Shown here piece by piece: positions 41,267-49,261 of a stretch of DNA of 64,000 nt. Origin of the DNA: Saccharothrix syringae (GTDB lineage: Bacteria > Actinomycetota > Actinomycetes > Mycobacteriales > Pseudonocardiaceae). A model generated the notes under the pieces. That model was not told the DNA's origin, searched no databases, and saw nothing but the letters and a program-made list of their open reading frames with translations. Numbering within the stretch: the first letter of the stretch is position 1; every line of letters begins with the position of its first letter. The position numbers and the translations under genes are program-made. The stretch spans positions 1,922,001 through 1,986,000 of the forward strand of contig NZ_CP034550.1 in NCBI RefSeq assembly GCF_009498035.1, given 5' to 3'.

Positions 41267-42349
41267 CTACGCCGGTCGCACCTCACCGCGAAGGACCGAC
41301 TCCACGTCGTAACGAGCCGGTTGTTCGAGCTGGTCGTAGCGGCACGACCCGGCGTCCCGGTCGGGCCGCCACCGGCGGAACTGGCCGTTGTGGCGCAGCC
41401 GGGCGGGCGCGGCGCCCTCGGTCTGCGTGTAGGAGATCTCCAGCACCCGCTCGGGCCGCAGCGGCACCCACTCCGCCTGCTTGCCCCGCCACCGGTTGAT
41501 CTCACCGGGCAGCCGGCGGCCGTCCGGCTCGACCAGCCACGGGTGGTCGCCGTCGGTGATCAGGTCGGCCAGCTCGGACGCCAGCGCGCGCCGCTCGGCG
41601 GCCTTGAACGACCCGACCACGCCCACGTGGTGCAGCACGCCTTGGTCGTCGTGCAGGCCGAGCAGCAGCGAGCCGACCGCCGTGCCCGGCTCGGTGTCCT
41701 TGTGCCAGCGCAGGCCCGCGACCACGCACTCCGCGGTGCGCGCGTGCTTGACCTTGACCATGGTGCGCTTGCCGGGCGTGTAACCGCCGGTCGCGGGCTT
41801 GCCGATGACGCCGTCCAGGCCCGCGCCCTCGAACAGCTCGAACCACTGCGCCGCCACCGCCGCGTCCGCGGTCGAGGGCGTCAGGTAGAGGGAGTCGCCG
41901 GGGGTGATCAGGCCCTCCAGCACCTCCCGCCGCCGCGCGCACGCCTCGTCCAGCAGCACCCGGTCGCCCAGGGCGAGCAGGTCGAACGCCACGAACCCGG
42001 CGGGCTGCTGCTCGGCCAGCAGCGCGATGCGGCTCGCCGCCGGGTGGATGCGCTCGGTCAGCGCGTCGAAGTCCAGCTTGCCGCCCTTGGCCACGACCAG
42101 CTCCCCGTCCACCACGACCCGCGGCGGCAGGGTGCGCCGCAGCGCGGCCTCCGCTTCGGGGAAGTAGCGGTTGAGCGGCTTGCCGCTGCGCGACTGGAGG
42201 ACCACCTCGTCGCCGTCGCGGAACACCAGGCACCGGTAGCCGTCCCACTTCGGCTCGAACAGCAGGTCCGAACCGGTCGGGATGGCGTCCACCGCGGTGG
42301 CCAGCATGGGCTGGACGGGTGGCTTCAGCGGGAGCGGCACGCCGGCCAT
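41267..42349 (-). CDS. ATP-dependent DNA ligase (LigC-like)
   Basis: This is a 360-residue ATP-dependent DNA ligase with the two core domains only. The nucleotidyltransferase domain has motif I EPKWDGYR with the AMP-accepting Lys34, FDALTERIHP, motif IIIa-like GFVAFDLLAL near 140, DGVIGKP near 200 and MVKVKHARTAECVVAG, motif V. The OB-fold domain follows. The length and the ending RPARYDVESVLRGEVRPA match mycobacterial LigC. LigC enzymes act in end joining or base-excision repair as back-up to LigD. A stand-alone LigD polymerase is 9 kb away. It lies 10 bases upstream of the two-helix membrane protein gene. Confidence 0.93.
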   Translation of the reverse strand: MAGVPLPLKPPVQPMLATAVDAIPTGSDLLFEPKWDGYRCLVFRDGDEVVLQSRSGKPLNRYFPEAEAALRRTLPPRVVVDGELVVAKGGKLDFDALTERIHPAASRIALLAEQQPAGFVAFDLLALGDRVLLDEACARRREVLEGLITPGDSLYLTPSTADAAVAAQWFELFEGAGLDGVIGKPATGGYTPGKRTMVKVKHARTAECVVAGLRWHKDTEPGTAVGSLLLGLHDDQGVLHHVGVVGSFKAAERRALASELADLITDGDHPWLVEPDGRRLPGEINRWRGKQAEWVPLRPERVLEISYTQTEGAAPARLRHNGQFRRWRPDRDAGSCRYDQLEQPARYDVESVLRGEVRPA

Positions 42350-42367
42350 CCTGCCCGGTGAACAGCG

Positions 42368-43036
42368 CTAATGCACGCGTTTGCGCTCTTTCGCGCCCAG
42401 CTCCAGCACCACGGCCGCGGGCACCGTCGCCTCCAGGGCGGTGCGCGCCCCGGCCAGCACCCGGGCGTCCAGGGCCTGCCACACCGCGCGCACGTCCGCG
42501 CCGGGCCGCAACACCAACCGCACCCGCAGCGCGGGCGAGCCCACCGCCGACACCCGCTTCCCGGCGTCTGCCCGTGCCGCCGCGTCCGGCGCTTTCGGTG
42601 CGCCTGTCGCCGACACCCGCTTCCCGGCGCCCGTTCGCACCGCCGCGTCCGGCGCTTTCGGTGCGCCCGATGCGCCCACCACCGACACCCGCGCCGCGGC
42701 CACCCCGTCGACCCGCTCGGCGTCCGCCCGCACCGCCGCGGCCAGCGCGTCCGGCGTGACCACCAGCCCGTCGTCGAGCACCAGGTCCGGGTGGGCCTCC
42801 GACCGCACCGCCCGCCACGCCCACAGCAGCCCGGACAACACCGCCAGCAACCCCGCCACGACCAGCCCGGCCCGCACCCACGGCAGGTGCCCGCGCGCCC
42901 AGTCCAGCGCGACCGGGTCCAGCACCGGCCGGTCCACCCGCCAGTAGTGCAGGGCCAGGGCAGCGAACCCCAGCAGCAGCGCGACGAGCCCGACCAGCAC
43001 CGCCATGGTCCGCTCGGTGCGGCAGGAACGGATCAC
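42368..43036 (-). CDS. DUF6286-like membrane protein of Asp23 operon
   Basis: This is a 222-residue protein and the last gene of a seven-gene operon. The GTG start overlaps the stop of the previous gene (GTGA). Two membrane helices are at about 11-32 and 54-80 (AVLVGLVALLLGFAALALHYW and AGLVVAGLLAVLSGLLWAW). The remainder should be cytosolic and contains VVTPDALAAAVRADAERVDGVAAARV, then an in-frame repeated segment (TGAGKRVSATGAPKAPDAAAR-like, twice), then LRVRLVLRPGADVRAVWQAL and VVLELGAKERKRVH, like Asp23-associated DUF6286 proteins. The role is inferred from neighbours: envelope stress or cell-wall homeostasis. Confidence 0.75.
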   Translation of the reverse strand: MIRSCRTERTMAVLVGLVALLLGFAALALHYWRVDRPVLDPVALDWARGHLPWVRAGLVVAGLLAVLSGLLWAWRAVRSEAHPDLVLDDGLVVTPDALAAAVRADAERVDGVAAARVSVVGASGAPKAPDAAVRTGAGKRVSATGAPKAPDAAARADAGKRVSAVGSPALRVRLVLRPGADVRAVWQALDARVLAGARTALEATVPAAVVLELGAKERKRVH

Positions 43037-43563
43037 CGGCCCTCCCGGTCCTTCGGCGAGAGGACGACGACGGACACGGCGGGCCTGTCGGCCAGCGGCA
43101 ACTCCTCGACCACCGCCCGCGCCACCTCCAGCAGCCGGGGGCGCAGCGCGGCCTCGTCGTGGGTGCGGCTCACCGCGCGCACCCGGACCCGGCGCCGCGA
43201 GGCCGTCACCGACGCCTCCACCACCCCCTGCTCGACCCGCACGCGGCGGCCGACCACCCGGGCCAGCGAGGCGGGCGTGATCGCCACCCGCACCCGGTCC
43301 GCCGGGGCGTCCAGCGGCACCAGCGGGGCACGCGCGGCGAGCGCCACGACCAGCAGCACCAGGCCGCCTGCCGCCATGCACGCGCCGACCAGGGGGACCG
43401 GGCGGTCGGTCCAGGTCCAGGCGGTCGGGGAGAGGCCGGTCAGCGGGCCGACCAGCGAGCCCTGACCGACCCACCGCCACCCCACCTCGACCACGACGAG
43501 CAGCCCGGCGGCGGCCAGCGCCAGCCCGAGCAGCGGGGACAGCACCCGCAGCACCACCCGCAC
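43033..43563 (-). CDS. AmaP-like alkaline shock response membrane anchor
   Basis: This is a 176-residue protein. Two N-terminal membrane helices (VVLRVLSPLLGLALAAAGLLVVV and LVGACMAAGGLVLLVVALAA) are followed by a cytosolic domain with beta-strand/helix alternation (VRVAITPASLARVVGRRVRVEQGVVEASVTASRRRVRVRAVSR). In Firmicutes, AmaP holds Asp23 at the membrane. Here too it is encoded with Asp23-like proteins, immediately upstream and downstream. The upstream stop and this start are 3 bases apart, and the gene overlaps the next by four bases. There is no full-length match visible by eye, so the name is by architecture. Confidence 0.75.
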   Translation of the reverse strand: MRVVLRVLSPLLGLALAAAGLLVVVEVGWRWVGQGSLVGPLTGLSPTAWTWTDRPVPLVGACMAAGGLVLLVVALAARAPLVPLDAPADRVRVAITPASLARVVGRRVRVEQGVVEASVTASRRRVRVRAVSRTHDEAALRPRLLEVARAVVEELPLADRPAVSVVVLSPKDREGR

Positions 43564-43566
43564 CGC

Positions 43567-43962
43567 TCACCCCACCCCGGGCCCGCCGCGCAGCGCCGTC
43601 ACCGTCACCAGCACCGACCGGACCCGGTACCCGGTGATCCGCTCGACCTCCCCGGCGACGCACCGCCGCACCTCGGCCGCCGCCGCCCGGAGCGGCGCCG
43701 GGTAGGCCAGCGCCACCCGGACCGCCACGGCCACATCCGGCCCACCGGGAACGGCGGCGCCCGACTCGGCACCACCCGGCCCGTCGGCCGGCCCGTCGTC
43801 CAACCCGCGGTCCGGCCGCCCGTCGTCCAGTCGGATCGCGCCACCCACCCCCGCACCGTCCACCCGCGCCACCCCGTCGGGCACCGCGCCCGGCACCAGG
43901 CGCACCGCGTGCGCGGCCACCTTCCGCACCACGGACGAGTGAATCTCCAGCACCCCGGTCAC
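43567..43962 (-). CDS. Asp23/Gls24-like protein, divergent
   Basis: This is a 131-residue protein. The N-terminus GVLEIHSSVVRKVAAHAVRLVPG matches the start of Asp23 (alkaline shock protein 23) domains, and the end AVRVALAYPAPLRAAAAEVRRCVAGEVERITGYRVRSVLVTVTAL matches the rest. A 30-residue Gly/Asp-rich insertion lies between. The start is GTG in a GTGA overlap with the preceding small gene. Asp23 proteins are membrane-associated and abundant in envelope stress. It is the third Asp23-like ORF of the operon. Confidence 0.78.
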   Translation of the reverse strand: MTGVLEIHSSVVRKVAAHAVRLVPGAVPDGVARVDGAGVGGAIRLDDGRPDRGLDDGPADGPGGAESGAAVPGGPDVAVAVRVALAYPAPLRAAAAEVRRCVAGEVERITGYRVRSVLVTVTALRGGPGVG

Positions 43963-44135
43963 CGGTCGCGCCCGCGGCCGAGCAGGTCGCCCAGGTCCAG
44001 CCGCCCGTCGAGCACCCGGCCCACCACCACGCCGATCACGCCCACCGCGAGCGTCACCACGAAGGCACCGAACCCGTTCGTCGCCGCCAGGCCCAGCACC
44101 AGGCCCGCGACCAACCCGGTCTGCGTCGCGCTCAT
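43959..44135 (-). CDS. Small membrane protein of Asp23 operon
   Basis: This is a 58-residue protein that is almost entirely hydrophobic (TGLVAGLVLGLAATNGFGAFVVTLAVGVIGVVVGRVL), forming two helices with a glycine-rich first one, and ending in LDLGDLLGRGRDR. It resembles the short DUF2273-like membrane proteins that accompany Asp23 genes. The start overlaps the preceding 53-residue gene (ATGA) and the end overlaps the next (GTGA). A longer upstream reading is excluded by that gene. Confidence 0.72.
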   Translation of the reverse strand: MSATQTGLVAGLVLGLAATNGFGAFVVTLAVGVIGVVVGRVLDGRLDLGDLLGRGRDR

Positions 44136-44293
44136 CGCCCCTCCCCGCCACCCGGCCGCAGCAGGCGGCGCCACCACGGCCTGCGCTCCGCCGACGGCTC
44201 CCGGTGCGCGGCCAACTCCTCGCGCAGCGCCGCCAACCCCAGCGCGAACGCCTCCGGGTCACCGCCGTCCGCGCGGGACCGCCCGCGGCTCAC
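44132..44293 (-). CDS. 53-residue basic protein of Asp23 operon
   Basis: This short gene reads GTG AGC CGC and so on. Both ends overlap neighbours by four bases: GTGA at 44290-44293 with the upstream Asp23-like gene and ATGA at 44132-44135 with the downstream small membrane gene. The product has DGGDPEAFALGLAALREELAAHREP, then a strongly basic and aromatic end RRPWWRRLLRPGGGEGR that could bind lipid head groups or nucleic acid. The exact double coupling supports it as a real gene. No family is recognised. Confidence 0.65.
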   Translation of the reverse strand: MSRGRSRADGGDPEAFALGLAALREELAAHREPSAERRPWWRRLLRPGGGEGR

Positions 44294-44544
44294 GCGTCCA
44301 CCAGGTCGGCCACCACGACGTCCACGGGCACCGGCCCGGCCACCGCGCCGACCCGCTCGCGCAGCTCGGCGACCACCTCGGGGATCGGGTGCCCGAGCCG
44401 CAGCACCACGGCGACCTCCACGCGCTCCTCCACCCGCACCCCGACCACGCGCCGCCCGGGCAGGCAGGAGCTGAATACCCCGTCGAGCCGCGCGACCGCG
44501 GGGTGGGCCAGCAGCGCGGCCTCGACGTCCTCGGACACGTGCAT
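44290..44544 (-). CDS. Short Asp23-like protein
   Basis: This is an 84-residue protein with HVSEDVEAALLAHPAVARLDGVF and RRVVGVRVEERVEVAVVLRLGHPIPEVVAELRERVGAVAGPVPVDVVVADL. It has the strand-helix pattern of the second half of Asp23 domains and lacks the usual N-terminal extension. The ATG shares one base with the upstream stop (TGATG), so it is coupled to the main Asp23 gene. It probably forms part of the same membrane-associated assembly. Confidence 0.75.
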   Translation of the reverse strand: MHVSEDVEAALLAHPAVARLDGVFSSCLPGRRVVGVRVEERVEVAVVLRLGHPIPEVVAELRERVGAVAGPVPVDVVVADLVDA

Positions 44545-44990
44545 CACTCGACCCTCGACTGCCCGGCGGGCTGCTCGTCGTCCTCGGGCAGGTGGATGTC
44601 GTTGACCGCGATGTTGACCTCGATGACCTCCAGGCCGGTGATCCGCTCCACCGAGGTGATCACGTTGCGCCGCACGGCGCGGGCCAGGTCGACGATGCCC
44701 GCCCCGTACTCGACCACCAGGTCCAGGTCGATCGCGGCCTGCTTCTCGCCGACCTCCACGGCAACGCCCGCCGTGTTCGCGGTGCCCGCGCCGGGGATGC
44801 GCTCGCGCAGCGCGCCGAACGCGCGGGACACGCCGCCGCCGAGCGCGTGCACGCCGGAGATCTCCCGGGCCGCGATGCCCGCGACCTTCTGCACCACCGA
44901 CGAGGCGATGGTGGTCCTGCCCTGCGAGGTGTCCTCGGCGAGCCGGGCGGGTGGGCCGCCCTCCGCTGCGGCGGCGCTGCTCTCGGCCAT
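44544..44990 (-). CDS. Asp23/Gls24 family envelope stress protein
   Basis: This is a 148-residue protein and the first gene and best family match of the operon. After a short Ala/Glu-rich start it has GRTTIASSVVQKVAGIAAREISGVHALGG, the classic Asp23 N-terminal motif, then VAVEVGEKQAAIDLDLVVEYGAGIVDLARAVRRNVITSVERITGLEVIEVNIAVNDIHLPED, the classic second half. The ATG at 44990 has AAAGGA 5 bases before it; a longer reading to 45119 would add a low-complexity stretch. Asp23 proteins line the inner face of the membrane and respond to alkaline or envelope stress. Confidence 0.9.
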   Translation of the reverse strand: MAESSAAAAEGGPPARLAEDTSQGRTTIASSVVQKVAGIAAREISGVHALGGGVSRAFGALRERIPGAGTANTAGVAVEVGEKQAAIDLDLVVEYGAGIVDLARAVRRNVITSVERITGLEVIEVNIAVNDIHLPEDDEQPAGQSRVE

Positions 44991-45143
44991 GGCGGTCCTT
45001 TCGACTCCGACTCCCACACCGACCCCGGTGCCGGCACCGGACTCCGGTGCCGACGACGTCGTGCACCCGTTCGGATGCGGACTGTGCCCAGATCGCGCCG
45101 CCACCGCGACCCGAGTCACCCGTCAGTGTCAGTTCAGGTCACT

Positions 45144-45896
45144 TCACCCCGCTCGCCCCGCGCCCGCCCACCGGTACCGCAACAGCAGCGTGCTGTCGTC
45201 GTGGAGCACCGACTCCAGCTCCAGCGCCCGCCGCGCCTCCGGCAGCCCCGCCGTGATGCGCCCCGCGTCACCGCCGACCAGCAGCGGGGACAGGGTCAGG
45301 CACAGCACGTCCACCAGCTCCTCGGCGACCATCGCCCCGAACAGCGCCGGCCCGCCCTCGCAGGAGATCCGCCGCAGCCCCCGCTCGTCCAGCGCCGCCA
45401 GCGCCGCGCGCAGGTCCACCGAGGTGTCGCCGACCACCACGACGTCCGCCCCGGCCTCGGCCAGGGCCCGCCGCCGCGCCTCGGGCGCCGCCGCGGTGGT
45501 GAGCACGATCGGCGGGACCAGCGTGCTGGTCACCAGCGGCGAGGTCGGCTCGACCGAGCACCGCGCGGTGACCACCGCGATCGGCGGCACGGGCGCCAGC
45601 CCCAGCCGGGCCCGCCGCTCGGCGCGCACCTCGCGCACCTTGATCCCCTCGTAGCCCTCGGCCGCCGCGGTCCCGTGCCCGACGAGCACCGCGTCGCACA
45701 GGTCGCGGGTCAGCGCGAGGACCCTCCGGTCGGCCGCGTTGCCCAGCCCGCGCGAGCGGCCCGCGAAGGTGACCGCCCCGTCCACGCCGGACACGAAGTT
45801 CGCCTGCACCCAGGGCCGGGTGAGCGCGTCGGGGTAGTCGTAGAGCCCTTCCAGCTGCTCGTCGGGAAGCTCGCCGTCACGTGGTGGCCACAACAT
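45144..45896 (-). CDS. Pyrimidine reductase family protein (RibD C-terminal domain)
   Basis: This is a 250-residue protein with the dihydrofolate-reductase-like fold of RibD C-terminal reductases. Signatures are PWVQANFVSGVDGAVTF near residue 28, VLVGHGTAAAEGY near 72, PPIAVVTARCSVE and RISCEGGPALFGAMVAEELVDVLCLTLSPLLVGG near 180. RibD proper reduces the ribosyl side chain of a riboflavin precursor with NADPH; stand-alone versions like this one are common in actinobacteria and their substrate is uncertain. The start is not certain: ATG at 45896 or in-frame GTG at 45902 or 45908, none with a strong ribosome site. Confidence 0.85.
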   Translation of the reverse strand: MLWPPRDGELPDEQLEGLYDYPDALTRPWVQANFVSGVDGAVTFAGRSRGLGNAADRRVLALTRDLCDAVLVGHGTAAAEGYEGIKVREVRAERRARLGLAPVPPIAVVTARCSVEPTSPLVTSTLVPPIVLTTAAAPEARRRALAEAGADVVVVGDTSVDLRAALAALDERGLRRISCEGGPALFGAMVAEELVDVLCLTLSPLLVGGDAGRITAGLPEARRALELESVLHDDSTLLLRYRWAGAGRAG

Positions 45897-45935
45897 CCGC
45901 ACGACCACATCCCAGCACGCCGTTAGGCTTCGGGC

Positions 45936-46943
45936 ATGTCCGCCACGCGCCTCGCCGACCGAACCCCGCACGTCGAGGCGGACGAGCTGGTGGCGGCGAT
46001 GGTCCCGCCGCCGAGGTTCGACCGGGTGCGCTTCGACACCTACCTGCCCAACCCCGACGAGCCGAGCCAGGCCGCGGCCGTGCGGGCGTGCCGGGAGTTC
46101 GCCGAGCGGGTGTCCGCCGGCGGCGACCGGGGCTGGCTGGGGTCGCTGTTCAAGCGCTCCGCGCGGCCCGACGACAAGCCCGGCCTCTACCTCGACGGCG
46201 GCTTCGGCGTCGGCAAGACCCACCTGCTGGCCTCCACCTGGCACGCCGTGCCGGGCCCGAAGGCGTACGGCACGTTCGTCGAGCTGACCAACCTGGTCGG
46301 CGCGCTGGGCTTCGCCGAGACCGTGCGGCGGCTGTCCGGGCACCGCCTGCTGGCCATCGACGAGTTCGAGCTGGACGACCCGGGCGACACCATGCTGGTC
46401 ACCCGCCTGATCAAGGAGCTGACCGCGGCGGGCGTGTCCGTCGCCGCGACGTCCAACACGCTGCCGGACAAGCTGGGCGAGGGCCGCTTCGCCGCCGCCG
46501 ACTTCCTGCGCGAGATCCAGTCGATGGCGGCGCGGTTCACCGTGGTCCGGGTCGACGGCCCCGACTACCGCCACCGCGGCCTGCCCGACGCACCGCCGCC
46601 CCTGGCCGACGACGACCTGCGCGCCCGGCACGCCGGCACCCCGGGCAGCACCCTCGACGACTTCGCCGAGCTGTGCCGGGCCCTGGCCCGCATCCACCCC
46701 TCCGGCTACGGCCGCCTGGTCGACGGCGTCACCGCCGTGCACCTGAGCGGCGTCCGCCCCGCGCCCGACCAGGCCGTGGCCCTGCGCCTGGTGGCCCTGG
46801 GCGACCGCCTCTACGACCGCGACATCCCGGTGGCCGTCTCCGGCGAACCCCTCTCCGAGCTGTTCACCGACGAGATGCTCCGCGGCGGCTACCGCAAGAA
46901 GTACCTCCGCGCCATCTCCCGCCTGGTGGCCCTCTCCCGCTGA
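45936..46943 (+). CDS. zapE: Cell division ATPase ZapE (AFG1-like)
   Basis: This is a 335-residue AAA-type ATPase of the AFG1/ZapE family. Walker A is GGFGVGKTHL near residues 88-97, Walker B LLAIDEFELDD near 142, sensor region AATSNTLPDKLGEGRF near 175 and the ending DEMLRGGYRKKYLRAISRL is typical. In E. coli ZapE acts on the FtsZ ring during division. The protein lacks a signal peptide and works in the cytosol. It is divergent from the RibD-like gene with 39 bases between starts. Confidence 0.9.
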   Translation: MSATRLADRTPHVEADELVAAMVPPPRFDRVRFDTYLPNPDEPSQAAAVRACREFAERVSAGGDRGWLGSLFKRSARPDDKPGLYLDGGFGVGKTHLLASTWHAVPGPKAYGTFVELTNLVGALGFAETVRRLSGHRLLAIDEFELDDPGDTMLVTRLIKELTAAGVSVAATSNTLPDKLGEGRFAAADFLREIQSMAARFTVVRVDGPDYRHRGLPDAPPPLADDDLRARHAGTPGSTLDDFAELCRALARIHPSGYGRLVDGVTAVHLSGVRPAPDQAVALRLVALGDRLYDRDIPVAVSGEPLSELFTDEMLRGGYRKKYLRAISRLVALSR

Positions 46944-47013
46944 CCCCCGCGGGTCGAACCCCCAGCCCCCTCGTGTCGAACCCCCGGTACCCCCGAGTTC
47001 GACGTTCAGCTCC

Positions 47014-47144
47014 CGCGAGTCCTCCGGTCCGGCACCGCGTGTCCTCCGTTCCGGCACCGCGAGTCCCTCACCCGGGCACCGCGCGTCCTCCGGCCCGGCA
47101 CCGCGAGTCGTCCGTTCGGACACCGCGAAACCCACCGTTCGGGG
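47014..47144. repeat. Tandem 22-bp repeats
   Basis: Five full units of exactly 22 bases (47014, 47036, 47058, 47080, 47102) and a degenerate sixth follow one another. The consensus is CGCGAGTCCTCCGTTCCGGCAC, with variants CGCGTGTC and CGCGCGTC at the start. The array lies between zapE and the small membrane protein gene, and a further copy surrounds the IS element at 61388. Confidence 0.85.
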
Positions 47145-47146
47145 TC

Positions 47147-47172
47147 GGTTTTGCCAGGTGGGGCCCGGGTAT
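47147..47172 (+). promoter_or_regulatory. SigB/SigF-type promoter
   Basis: GGTTT at 47147-47151 and GGGTAT at 47167-47172 are separated by 15 bases, which matches the stress sigma factor consensus of the SigB/SigF group (GGTTT-N14-16-GGGTAT). The predicted transcript start falls at about 47180, right at the GTG-ATG of the next gene, so a leaderless mRNA is likely. Confidence 0.6.
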
Positions 47173-47184
47173 CCCTCGCCCGTG

Positions 47185-47427
47185 ATGAGCGAAGCGGAAC
47201 GCCGCACCCTCAGCGAGATCGAGATGAGACTCATGGACGAGGAGCCGGCCCTGGCGTCGGCGCTCGTCGCCGGGAAGCCCGACAACCCGGTCCTCAGCTA
47301 CGCCCTGGTCGCCGTGTTCGCCGGTCTGGGCGCGCTGCTGCTGGTACTCGGTTCCTTCGGCCCGGCGCTGGGCTCCATCGGGTTCGCCGCCGTGCTGGTC
47401 CTGATGCGCGGGTACACCTGGCGCTAG
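47185..47427 (+). CDS. DUF3040-like small membrane protein
   Basis: This is an 80-residue protein. MSEAERRTLSEIEMRLMDEEPALASAL is the typical start of DUF3040 proteins, followed by two close membrane helices (SYALVAVFAGLGALLLVLGSFG and ALGSIGFAAVLVLMRGY). The role of the family is unknown. There is no ribosome site; instead a stress-type promoter ends about 10 bases upstream of GTG ATG AGC, so the GTG at 47182 could equally be the start. The stress promoter implies expression in stationary phase or osmotic stress. Confidence 0.8.
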   Translation: MSEAERRTLSEIEMRLMDEEPALASALVAGKPDNPVLSYALVAVFAGLGALLLVLGSFGPALGSIGFAAVLVLMRGYTWR

Positions 47428-47632
47428 GCGACGGGCGGGTGCCGCCGGTCGGCCGCGGCATGCTCATCCACGCGCCGCCGGCGACCCACCGCCCTCGCCC
47501 GAAGCCCCAGCCCGATGCCCCAAGCCGAAAGCCCCAAGCCCGTCCCTCGGTGCCCGACGCCCGGCGCCCGGACCCGGGGTCCGAAAACCGGAACCCAAAA
47601 CCGCTCGCCACGACCACCCCTCGTGGCCGACC

Positions 47633-49261
47633 ATGCCCGACGTGGGATTCCTCGACGCCAACGGCCTCGCCTTCCGCCTGCCCGACGGCCGTGAACTGTT
47701 CCGCGACGTCTCCTTCAAGGTCGACGCGGGCAGCGTGGTCGCCCTGGTCGGGGCCAACGGCGTCGGCAAGACCACCCTGCTGCGCATCCTGTCCGGCGAG
47801 CTGGCACCGGGCGCGGGCAGCGTCCGCGTGCAGGGCGGCCTGGGCGTGATGCCGCAGTTCGTGGGCTCGGTCCGTGACGAGAGCACCGTGCGCGACCTGC
47901 TGCTGGCCGCTTCGCCACCACCCCTGCGCGCCGCCGCCGCGGCCCTCGACGCGGTCGAGCTCCAGCTCATGGAGACCGACGACGAACCGACCCAGCTCCG
48001 CTACGCCGACGCGCTGACCGCGTGGGGCGAGGTGGGCGGGTACGACGCCGAGGTCCTGTGGGACACCGTGACCGTGGCCGCGCTGGGCGTGCCGTTCGAC
48101 CGGGCGCGGTTCCGCGAGGTCCGCACCCTCTCCGGCGGCGAGCAGAAGCGCCTGGTGCTGGAGGCCCTGCTGCGCGGCCCCGAGCAGGTCCTGCTGCTCG
48201 ACGAGCCGGACAACTACCTGGACGTGCCGGGCAAGCGCTGGCTGGAGGCCCGCCTCACCGACACCGGCAAGGCCGTGCTGCTGGTCAGCCACGACCGCGA
48301 ACTGCTCAACGTCGCCGCCACCCGCGTGGTCACCGTCGAGGCGCACTCCGCGTGGACGCACGCCGGCTCCTTCGGCACCTGGCACGACGCCCGCCGCACC
48401 CGCATCGAGCGCCTGGCCGAGCTGCACCGCCGCTGGGACGAGGAGCACGAACGGCTGAAGGAGCTGGTCCGCACCCTCCAGGTGCAGGCGCGGATCAGCG
48501 AGGTCATGGCGGCCAAGTACCGCGTGCAGCGGGCCAAGCTGGAGCGGTTCGAGGAGGCCGGCCCGCCGCCGGAGCTGCCGACCGACGAGAAGGTGGCACC
48601 GCGCCTGCGCGGCGGCCGCACCGCCGTCCGCGCCGTCACCTGCGCCGACCTGGAGCTGACCGGCCTGATGAAGCCGTTCGACCTGGAGGTCTTCTTCGGC
48701 GACCGGGTCGCGGTGCTCGGTTCCAACGGCTCGGGCAAGAGCCACTTCCTGCGGCTGCTGGGTGGCGACGACGTCGCGCACACCGGCTCCGCGCGGCTGG
48801 GCGCCCGGGTGGTGCCCGGCCTGTTCGCGCAGACCCACCAGCACCCGGAGTGGATCGGCCGCACCCTCGTCGACATCCTCTGGCACGGCGAGGACGGCCG
48901 CGCGGGGCGCGACCGGGGCGCCGCGATGGCCGTGCTCAGCCGCTACGGCCTGGGCAGGCAGGGCGACCAGCGGTTCGAGACGATGTCCGGCGGCCAGCAG
49001 GCGCGGTTCCAGGTGCTGCTGCTCGAACTGTCCGGCGCCACGATGCTGCTGCTCGACGAGCCGACCGACAACCTGGACCTGAACTCGGCCGAGGCGTTGC
49101 AGCGGGCGCTGGAGGAGTTCACCGGCACGGTCGTCGCGGTCACCCACGACCGCTGGTTCGCCCGCTCCTTCGACCGCTTCCTGCTGTTCCGCTCCGACGG
49201 GCGGGTGGTCGAGGTGCCCGAGCCGGTGTGGGACGAGGCGCGGGTCGAGCGGGTGAGGTGA
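47633..49261 (+). CDS. ABC-F family ATPase
   Basis: This is a 542-residue protein with two ABC nucleotide-binding domains and no membrane part, as in ABC-F translation factors. Domain 1 has Walker A GANGVGKTT (about 40-48), signature LSGGEQKR (about 166) and LLLDEPDNYLD. Domain 2 has Walker A GSNGSGKSH (about 363), signature MSGGQQAR (about 451) and LLLDEPTDNLD. The linker between contains a charged helical segment (RRWDEEHERLKELVRTLQVQARISEVMAAKYR). ABC-F proteins bind the ribosome E site; some protect from antibiotics. Which subgroup this is cannot be settled by eye. The preceding 205 bases hold only low-complexity sequence. Confidence 0.9.
   Translation: MPDVGFLDANGLAFRLPDGRELFRDVSFKVDAGSVVALVGANGVGKTTLLRILSGELAPGAGSVRVQGGLGVMPQFVGSVRDESTVRDLLLAASPPPLRAAAAALDAVELQLMETDDEPTQLRYADALTAWGEVGGYDAEVLWDTVTVAALGVPFDRARFREVRTLSGGEQKRLVLEALLRGPEQVLLLDEPDNYLDVPGKRWLEARLTDTGKAVLLVSHDRELLNVAATRVVTVEAHSAWTHAGSFGTWHDARRTRIERLAELHRRWDEEHERLKELVRTLQVQARISEVMAAKYRVQRAKLERFEEAGPPPELPTDEKVAPRLRGGRTAVRAVTCADLELTGLMKPFDLEVFFGDRVAVLGSNGSGKSHFLRLLGGDDVAHTGSARLGARVVPGLFAQTHQHPEWIGRTLVDILWHGEDGRAGRDRGAAMAVLSRYGLGRQGDQRFETMSGGQQARFQVLLLELSGATMLLLDEPTDNLDLNSAEALQRALEEFTGTVVAVTHDRWFARSFDRFLLFRSDGRVVEVPEPVWDEARVERVR

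Noticed and set aside
47014..47144. 22-bp repeats as a possible CRISPR or origin iteron array
   Set aside because: Units are directly adjacent without spacers; no Rep or Cas gene; copies elsewhere are degenerate.
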